Of a stretch of DNA of 38,335 nucleotides, positions 34,401-38,335 are shown in pieces (the stretch's first letter is position 1; every line of letters begins with the position of its first letter). Made by a program: the position numbers and the translations under genes. Source of the DNA: Lentisphaerota bacterium (GTDB lineage: Bacteria > Verrucomicrobiota > Lentisphaeria > Victivallales > Victivallaceae); contig SUWF01000028.1 of NCBI GenBank assembly GCA_015061575.1, positions 1-38,335 of the forward strand. The letters are read 5' to 3'. The notes under the pieces were generated by a model. It saw only the letters and a list, made by a program, of their open reading frames with translations. It did no database searches and was not told the DNA's origin.

Positions 34401-35133
34401 GGATTGAACCTTGCTGGAGCAGCGCTGCAAGTGGTGCCGGAACCCGGCTGCGCAGCAAAAATTCCTGATAAAACTCAGTGGGCAGGTCGCCGGAAAAAGA
34501 TGCGCTGAAAACTCCGCTGGCCAGATTTATATGGCTGTTCCAGCAGCCTTGTTGACGGTTATTGCCGGAGCTTTTCCAGTGCATGGAGATCATCAATACA
34601 TTTTGCGGTTTATCCGGGATGATTTGCAGTTCAATATCGGCAGTTGCACCGTTTTCGTTGAGCAGTTGGCCATTAAGTTTGATGGCAAAAGGTTGTCCAT
34701 CCGGCCCCGGGGGCAGGGCGGAGATCGCCTGCAGAAAATCCGCCAGCAAATAATTGTTCAAATAGATTTGCCGGTTGCGGGTGTGCAGTTTTATGTTGCA
34801 GTTATCAAGCTGCAGCACCCGGAAGTGCGGAGCATTCCAGTTCTTGTTATCCAATATCGATAGAGTTATGCTGCCATTGGGGGCGCAAAAAAGTTCCTTT
34901 CCGCTGGGACCAAGTTCAACTTGGCTGAGCAGCAGTTTGTTGAAGTTCCCCGGCGTAATTCCGGCAGTGCGGAATGCAGGTTGATTGCGCAAAAGATAAC
35001 TGTTCTGAAACTCCTGATTCCAGCGCATGGGCCAATACCAGATCCATAACCCAACTGCGGCGGCAGTCAAAAGCACCGCCAGAATTATGACGGCACTTAT
35101 TACGGTAAGGATTTTTCGTCTGGATAACTTCAT
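31468..35133 (-). CDS. Large AsmA/YdbH-like envelope protein
   Basis: A 1,221-residue protein anchored by one N-terminal transmembrane helix (about 7-30) with the rest predicted periplasmic. The body is long, beta-rich and repetitive in pattern ('LQLDNCNIKL', 'LDLRQYHNKTQEI', 'LEMIDAEFLI'), the usual look of AsmA/TamB/YdbH bridge proteins that carry phospholipid between membranes. The C-terminus, with 'RAINSSALLSGRVQAQIVDDRIYFSDSRLGF' in pieces and a final 'FDGEIELNVNLKLHPDEPG', resembles YdbH. The ATG at 35133 is preferred over a TTG two codons earlier. It lies in a minus-strand run, 29 bp after the formyltransferase-like gene. Assignment rests on architecture rather than strong motifs. Confidence 0.68.
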   Translation of the reverse strand: MKLSRRKILTVISAVIILAVLLTAAAVGLWIWYWPMRWNQEFQNSYLLRNQPAFRTAGITPGNFNKLLLSQVELGPSGKELFCAPNGSITLSILDNKNWNAPHFRVLQLDNCNIKLHTRNRQIYLNNYLLADFLQAISALPPGPDGQPFAIKLNGQLLNENGATADIELQIIPDKPQNVLMISMHWKSSGNNRQQGCWNSHINLASGVFSASFSGDLPTEFYQEFLLRSRVPAPLAALLQQGSIHGSGKIHGSIKTITINDLIYSGRINNPLFKWYNQNNIKAGDLEITLHKTPKLLSVKIPRLQLNIPGTLLLQDIALSCQSNKSTVKFAAQSDLRSAGINFFCEKLDCAALALPDTQQDAISGSWDLKSGRWQLNGKAGVNKQKNLQFGSGSSNKLTLTPEKLSFHAYGTGGRGHFKQDLQFAHLELHHAGSVFKAEQGNLHASAELGAAAGNTNHTLAFNMAKFSADTHWGQLDLPNLAGELDLRQYHNKTQEIYIVSRGSSAGLISPQGRLDLQQWTTSCTLEKNRPDQAWKIGNWDLKSPKIELDSALTGGKLQLDRLNISASGIVNKFLPQQGKIKLSAAAAVHERFQAQKLDLNLDFDSKRTPAKKLQSTFFCSRFTSPNSSLPIRLAENIAMQFAGDGLDIPARTTLQADTLHLALPLGESRFLKSQWQLQKSTSPRQWDCDIKFAHLTVKTPHDKLGNGSFSAGTLSLQSELNDQWQVTKLQAIGDLSQPAWRYFQLHAGAENMQTHWEFNSTGNGTLQGSFKLKNANLLGEYFSASTPELASQFSWQDNHAAGKLHFAPGTISSHDNKLEMIDAEFLIPFTASSTAPAELPEGYLKAFACRWLGQNEGALSSSIKHFLHTGSNLNMPLSHTLKFRGQLLAEKFAKAPVKISADWHLPPEQPALSCSFNMPKHSLQQPIQLNKYLPIPHELAVLKGLFSISGQADCRPGDAQMQLQVQAQNSDWQAGELAAEAVNANWQTNIQDGQTLILPQDVTAQRILWKNWQLNNNRLNLALNPGGELFVSSWQGKFQNGTFKLAQPLTLAPAGANAIDPVISFTVDQIPAGKFFAALKLRAINSSALLSGRVQAQIVDDRIYFSDSRLGFKSPAGELLQIRPQDPRAVKISDPQYSAFAQAVLGSMKCYQAQFDFATSPGELTMLLKAEGVPTEPVPFVYQGRKSGSPFRPAAPGERGFDGEIELNVNLKLHPDEPGI

Positions 35134-35162
35134 ACGCAATTATTTTCCGGAAAAATCTGGGT

Positions 35163-36086
35163 TTATTGAGGGTATTCCCGGGCATCGGACGGTGCAAATT
35201 CCGCATCAGGATTGGCCCGGTAATAGAGTTGGCTGCCTTTGACGGCAAAACAGCGGCGGGCAAAATCACAGACAACTTTGGGCAGAATCTGGTGATCGCC
35301 GCATATTTTCAACGCATTCTGCGAGCGCAGCGCGAGTTTTTCCAACTCATCCTGCCAGCCGCCGGCGGGTTTCTTGCCTTGCCGGGCAGCGTAGATATTT
35401 TTCAAATCTTCAAGTTCCAAGCCGCCGAAGTCGATCGCCATCGGCTGCGAGATCCCCAGCAGCAGACCGTTATCCATATCCTTGCTGGCGTCAGTGAACG
35501 GCCGGGCAATGATCACGCTGGAACGCAGACTTTTTTCGCCGGAAAGGATCGCTTTTTCGACCGGACGGCTGTGCAGACCAACATAGCAGCGGTTGCCGGA
35601 ACTGTCCAGTTTTGTCAAGTCGCCCGGATGTACGTTCAAACAAGGGTAATCGCGGGTAATATTGCTTAATGGTTCAAAACCGGCCAATACGGCAAAATCG
35701 ATTTGGTAATTTTCAAGCATCTTGCGCAGAGTGTCGGTCCACTCCTCCCGGACAAGTCGCCCGGCTTCGGTCGCCAGCGATATGGTATTCAATCCGTGCT
35801 GGCGGTAAAATTCCCGGATACTCAATGCGACTACCGGCAAATCATGCTGAGCAGCGATTTCCTGCGCCCGGGATTTTTCCGGAGCATCAGTTACCAGCAC
35901 AACTACATTTACACTGTTGCGCAAAGCGGCATCTTCCAGCATTTTTTCGGCATTGGAACCGGTTCCGGACAAAAATATTGCCAGATTGGGTTTTTGTTCC
36001 GGCGGAAGATCTCCCAGAAAAATATCGCCATCAAAAACATTTGAATCTTTTGCAGAATACACTGTATAATCCTTTCTTTGAAACAT
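35163..36086 (-). CDS. Formyltransferase-fold protein (divergent PurN-like)
   Basis: A 307-residue protein with the formyltransferase N-terminal fold. 'LAIFLSGTGSNAEKMLEDA' (about residues 34-52) matches the SGNGSN start of PurN. 'FAVLAGFEPLSNITRDYPCLNVHPGDLTK' contains the Asn and His of the catalytic N-x-H pair, and 'DASKDMDNG' (about 210) may supply the Asp. PurN makes formylglycinamide ribonucleotide in purine synthesis. This protein is about 100 residues longer, with extra N- and C-terminal parts, and has PGD where PurN has PSLLP. It may therefore act on a different amine or sugar. No ribosome site precedes the ATG. Confidence 0.68.
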   Translation of the reverse strand: MFQRKDYTVYSAKDSNVFDGDIFLGDLPPEQKPNLAIFLSGTGSNAEKMLEDAALRNSVNVVVLVTDAPEKSRAQEIAAQHDLPVVALSIREFYRQHGLNTISLATEAGRLVREEWTDTLRKMLENYQIDFAVLAGFEPLSNITRDYPCLNVHPGDLTKLDSSGNRCYVGLHSRPVEKAILSGEKSLRSSVIIARPFTDASKDMDNGLLLGISQPMAIDFGGLELEDLKNIYAARQGKKPAGGWQDELEKLALRSQNALKICGDHQILPKVVCDFARRCFAVKGSQLYYRANPDAEFAPSDAREYPQ

Positions 36087-36199
36087 AATAATATATAGCT
36101 ATACGGCCAAAAGTGCAAATCTTCAACTCCGGAAACGGCGAAAAAGCTGCCGTAGGAACAAAAAAAACGAAAAAAGACAAGATTTCATGAATTTATAAT

Positions 36200-36228
36200 T
36201 TGCACATAACCATTCTTATGATTATATT
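36200..36228 (+). promoter_or_regulatory. Promoter for the secreted protein gene at 36295
   Basis: TTGCAC (36200-36205) and TATATT (36223-36228) are separated by 17 bases. An AAGAGGTG ribosome site then lies just before the ATG. Confidence 0.6.
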
Positions 36229-36294
36229 TATATCGTGACATTTTGTTTTATGAAAATACACAATTAAAATTATAATCAATATAAGAGGTGAAAG

Positions 36295-37020
36295 ATGAAA
36301 TTTGGCAGCACATTCGGAAAAATCGCTGCGGTACTTTCCGCAGGTCTTATTGCCGTATCGGCCCAGGCGGGGTTCTGGGATTGGACACGGCCGTTCAAAG
36401 GCCCCGGACGGCATGTATCCACGCTGGTGATCACCGGCAACTACAAGCGTCCGCTGGCGCTGGCTCAGCTTATCCGGGCCGAAAGCCGTCAGCCCTACTT
36501 GCTGATCCCGGCTCAGGAATCCGGACTCAAGGATGTGTTTTTCTGTCCGGTCAACGAACGGACTCCGGCTGTTAAGTTGCGCAAAGAGGATATCAGCCGT
36601 TTTGTGCGGCTTTTGAATCCGGCAAAAGTTATTGTACTGGGCGATACCCGTTATGTGCCGGAAAGCTATGTGCCGGCTCTTGATGGCCGTATCCCGATCG
36701 TGCGCATCGATTGCGATGATTGGGCCCGCAATGCTCAGATGCTCGGTTCGCTGCTGAATTTGAACTATCTGGAAAGCGACTACAAGCGCATCGGCGCCAA
36801 GTTGGATAAAGATACGCTCTATCGGCCTCTGCCCAGCCGTCCGGCTCCCAAACCCGCGCAGGTGGTGGTGCCCAAAGCTGAAGAACCCAAGGCAGAAGTT
36901 CCGGTGGCTGAAGAAGTCAAGCCGGAACCAGCTCCGGCCGTGGTTGCCGAGCCGGTGAAGGAAGCTGCTCCGACTGCCGGGGAAGTGACTCCGGTCGGGG
37001 AAATCAAGAGCAGTAAGTAA
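36295..37020 (+). CDS. Secreted protein, possible cell-wall-binding-repeat-like fold
   Basis: A 241-residue exported protein of unknown function. Residues 1-25 are a signal peptide with cleavage after AQA. The core (about 38-165) alternates short strands and helices: 'VSTLVITGNYKRPLALAQLI', 'QPYLLIPAQ', 'LLNPAKVIVLGDTRYVP', 'ESYVPALDGRIPIVRIDCDD', 'WARNAQML'. The 'NPAKVIVLGD ... PALDGRIPIVRI' pattern recalls the cell-wall-binding repeat 2 module (VYIVGG ... VTRI). That is a pattern match by eye only. The tail (about 180-241) is rich in Pro, Ala, Lys, Glu and Val, probably a flexible spacer. A hairpin at 37032-37065 follows. Confidence 0.65.
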   Translation: MKFGSTFGKIAAVLSAGLIAVSAQAGFWDWTRPFKGPGRHVSTLVITGNYKRPLALAQLIRAESRQPYLLIPAQESGLKDVFFCPVNERTPAVKLRKEDISRFVRLLNPAKVIVLGDTRYVPESYVPALDGRIPIVRIDCDDWARNAQMLGSLLNLNYLESDYKRIGAKLDKDTLYRPLPSRPAPKPAQVVVPKAEEPKAEVPVAEEVKPEPAPAVVAEPVKEAAPTAGEVTPVGEIKSSK

Positions 37021-37031
37021 GCTGCAAAGAT

Positions 37032-37079
37032 TGCGCTTCCGGCGTAAAATGCTGCCGGGAGCGCACTTGTTTGTTATCT
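37032..37079 (+). terminator. Terminator candidate after the secreted protein gene
   Basis: TGCGCTTCCGGC (37032-37043) pairs with GCCGGGAGCGCA (37054-37065) over 12 bp with a single G-U pair. The loop is 10 nt and a moderately T-rich run follows. Confidence 0.65.
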
Positions 37080-37116
37080 GCAAGTAAATCAAATCAAGAC
37101 CGCTAAGGATTTTTTT

Positions 37117-38070
37117 ATGCTTAATTTTTTCAAGATTGCGGCCAATACGTTCAAGGAATCAGTCCGTGAACCTATTTATTCGCTGTTGCTTATGTGCGCA
37201 GTGCTGCTGATTGCCAATTTCCCTTTTGTGGCGATTTTTGTTTTTTATGATCAGGTCAAACTGGTGGTTGACAGCTCTATGGCTACGACCATGCTGTTCG
37301 GGCTTTTTGCTGCGGTGCTTTGCTCCAGTAACACAGTATCGCGGGAAATGCGGGACGGTACGGTGTTGCTGCTTTTTTCCAAACCGGTGTTCCGGGCTAC
37401 TTTTATTTTGGCCAAGATTGCCGGTATTATGATGGCATCGCTGCTGTTTGTGCTGGTTTGCAATGCTGCTTCGGTAGTTGCGCTTTATGTGGCAGTTGAC
37501 CCGTTCCGGGTCGATTTTATGCTCTACTACATATTGCTGGGCTTATTGGTACTGGGAGCGGCGGTCGGCATGGTCATGAACTTTGCCAGAGCCAGCAGCT
37601 TCCCGGCAGTGCTTACGCTGTTCATTTCAATAGCACTGCCGATTATGGCGGTGGCGGTCATGATCTTTAAGAAGGTTCCGCCGGAAATTATCCTCAGTGA
37701 CTTTCTGCTGGCGATAACGCTGCTCTTTTTTGCGGTGGCGGCCATGGCGACTTTGACGGTGGTGTTTGCCACCCGCTTGGATATGGTTTCCAATTTGTGC
37801 GTATCCAGTGTGCTGTTTGCGTTGGGATTGATGTCCAACTATCTGTTCCAGCCGGAAGCCGGATCTTTGAGTCTGATCAAATCTTTGCTCTATGCTTTGC
37901 TGCCCAACTGGCAGGTCTTCTGGTTGGCGGATGCGCTGGCTACCCGCAAGAATATTCCACTGGAATATCTGGGCTTGGCGGCCGGGTATGTGGTGCTTTA
38001 CATTGCGCTCTGCTCAATGTGGGCGGTGCTGGTGTTCCAGGATAAGGAAATCGCCAAAGACAGCCGTTAA
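37117..38070 (+). CDS. ABC-2 type transporter permease
   Basis: A 317-residue inner-membrane protein with about six hydrophobic segments. The N-terminus 'FKIAANTFKESVREPIYSLLL' and the block 'SSNTVSREMRDGTVLLLFSKPVFRATFILAK' (about residues 69-100) match ABC-2/NosY-like permeases, where the amphipathic stretch contacts the ATPase. No ATP-binding subunit lies in the visible part of this locus, so the partner is either beyond the window or elsewhere. The substrate is unknown. An AAGGA site precedes the ATG and a terminator follows. Confidence 0.85.
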   Translation: MLNFFKIAANTFKESVREPIYSLLLMCAVLLIANFPFVAIFVFYDQVKLVVDSSMATTMLFGLFAAVLCSSNTVSREMRDGTVLLLFSKPVFRATFILAKIAGIMMASLLFVLVCNAASVVALYVAVDPFRVDFMLYYILLGLLVLGAAVGMVMNFARASSFPAVLTLFISIALPIMAVAVMIFKKVPPEIILSDFLLAITLLFFAVAAMATLTVVFATRLDMVSNLCVSSVLFALGLMSNYLFQPEAGSLSLIKSLLYALLPNWQVFWLADALATRKNIPLEYLGLAAGYVVLYIALCSMWAVLVFQDKEIAKDSR

Positions 38071-38087
38071 GATTGAATGTAAAAAAT

Positions 38088-38134
38088 GGGGCTGTTGCAA
38101 AACCTCGCAAAAGGTTGTAATGCCCCTGTTTTTT
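38088..38134 (+). terminator. Terminator after the ABC permease gene
   Basis: GGGGC (38088-38092) pairs with GCCCC (38122-38126), extended by an interrupted inner stem (GCAAAACC/GGTTGT), followed by a six-T run (38129-38134). Confidence 0.75.
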
Positions 38135-38148
38135 GCATGAATTTTTAG

Positions 38149-38171
38149 TTACTGTCGAAAAAAAACAGTAA
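38149..38171. repeat. 7-bp inverted repeat
   Basis: TTACTGT (38149-38155) and ACAGTAA (38165-38171) form a perfect short stem over an A-rich loop. The role is unknown. Confidence 0.45.
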
Positions 38172-38243
38172 GCTTGAATTCATATAACAGCAGTAAATTT
38201 TATAATAGATAAAATACGGTATCTTTCTTATATAAAATAAGTT

Positions 38244-38279
38244 GGAATTACTTTTATTACTCGTAATAAAAGTAATTCC
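38244..38279. repeat. 36-bp palindrome, 17-bp perfect arms
   Basis: Arms 38244-38260 (starting GGAATTAC) and 38263-38279 are exactly complementary around a TC dinucleotide. Such a hairpin is far longer than a usual operator and lies in gene-free DNA. Confidence 0.8.
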
Positions 38280-38315
38280 GGCGAAAGTTTTTGGAAAATG
38301 GGGTGTGGGGAAAAG

Positions 38316-38335
38316 AACCTTTTTTCAAAAAGGTT
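38316..38335. repeat. Palindrome cut by the window end
   Basis: AACCTTTTT (38316-38324) and AAAAAGGTT (38327-38335) pair perfectly around a TC dinucleotide, as in the preceding palindrome. The window ends on the last paired base, so the stem probably continues with CTTTTCCCC opposite the GGGGAAAAG at 38307-38315. Confidence 0.7.

Noticed and set aside
38071-38335. CRISPR-like repeats in the right-end gap
   Set aside because: The inverted repeats differ in sequence and are not regularly spaced, and no cas genes occur. They are hairpins, not a repeat-spacer array.

Overview
The window reads as a chromosomal segment of a Gram-negative bacterium, most likely of the PVC superphylum and possibly Lentisphaerota. 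This placement is an inference from gene content. Apolipoprotein N-acyltransferase, UppP and a very large AsmA/YdbH-like protein imply an outer membrane. One secreted protein begins with a short module seen in many Verrucomicrobia, Planctomycetes and Lentisphaerae proteins. A ceramidase-type hydrolase and a fused rhamnulose-1-phosphate aldolase/dehydrogenase also fit. Base composition looks even throughout except for the AT-rich gaps between operons. No rRNA or tRNA gene was seen.

Layout. Positions 1-582 are an accessory scar: the tail of an antitoxin, a YafQ/RelE-like toxin broken after 37 codons, the C-terminal remnant of a serine recombinase, and hairpin-rich non-coding DNA. Positions 583-3674 (minus) hold a nadB-pcnB pair. 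Positions 3859-7604 (plus) are a tight lipid/envelope operon: lnt, a glycerophosphodiester phosphodiesterase and a ceramidase-like hydrolase. Positions 7711-9276 encode a sodium-coupled NSS transporter. A shared terminator separates it from a minus-strand gene for an unusual tandem NDK-like protein (9354-10367). A GAF-SpoIIE phosphatase follows at 10607-12007.

Positions 12177-17975 are an L-rhamnose catabolic operon: rhaA, an aldolase-SDR fusion, a PHP-domain protein with altered metal ligands, and rhaB. It lies behind a well-formed promoter with a 20-bp imperfect palindrome at the -10 box and a 9-bp inverted repeat whose arms sit about seven helical turns apart. A perfect 13-bp-stem terminator separates it from a minus-strand gene for a large NAD-type glutamate dehydrogenase (18052-20511). 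A 421-bp divergent intergenic region with a 16-bp perfect palindrome leads to a TIM-barrel sugar isomerase (20933-21742).

Positions 22067-28579 are a run of close or overlapping plus-strand genes: an HTH regulator, a small membrane protein, uppP, proC, a membrane-anchored class III adenylate cyclase, a glycosyltransferase and zwf. Positions 28581-36086 form a minus-strand run: a formyltransferase-like protein, the AsmA/YdbH-like giant, der and a secreted coiled-coil protein. The window ends with a secreted protein with a possible cell-wall-binding-repeat-like core (36295-37020), an orphan ABC-2 permease (37117-38070), and a gene-free tail with a terminator and two long near-perfect palindromes, the last cut by the window edge.

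The most promising leads are the degenerate PHP protein and operator architecture of the rhamnose operon, the double NDK protein, the lnt-lipid hydrolase operon, the toxin/recombinase scar, and the paired TC-loop palindromes at the right end.
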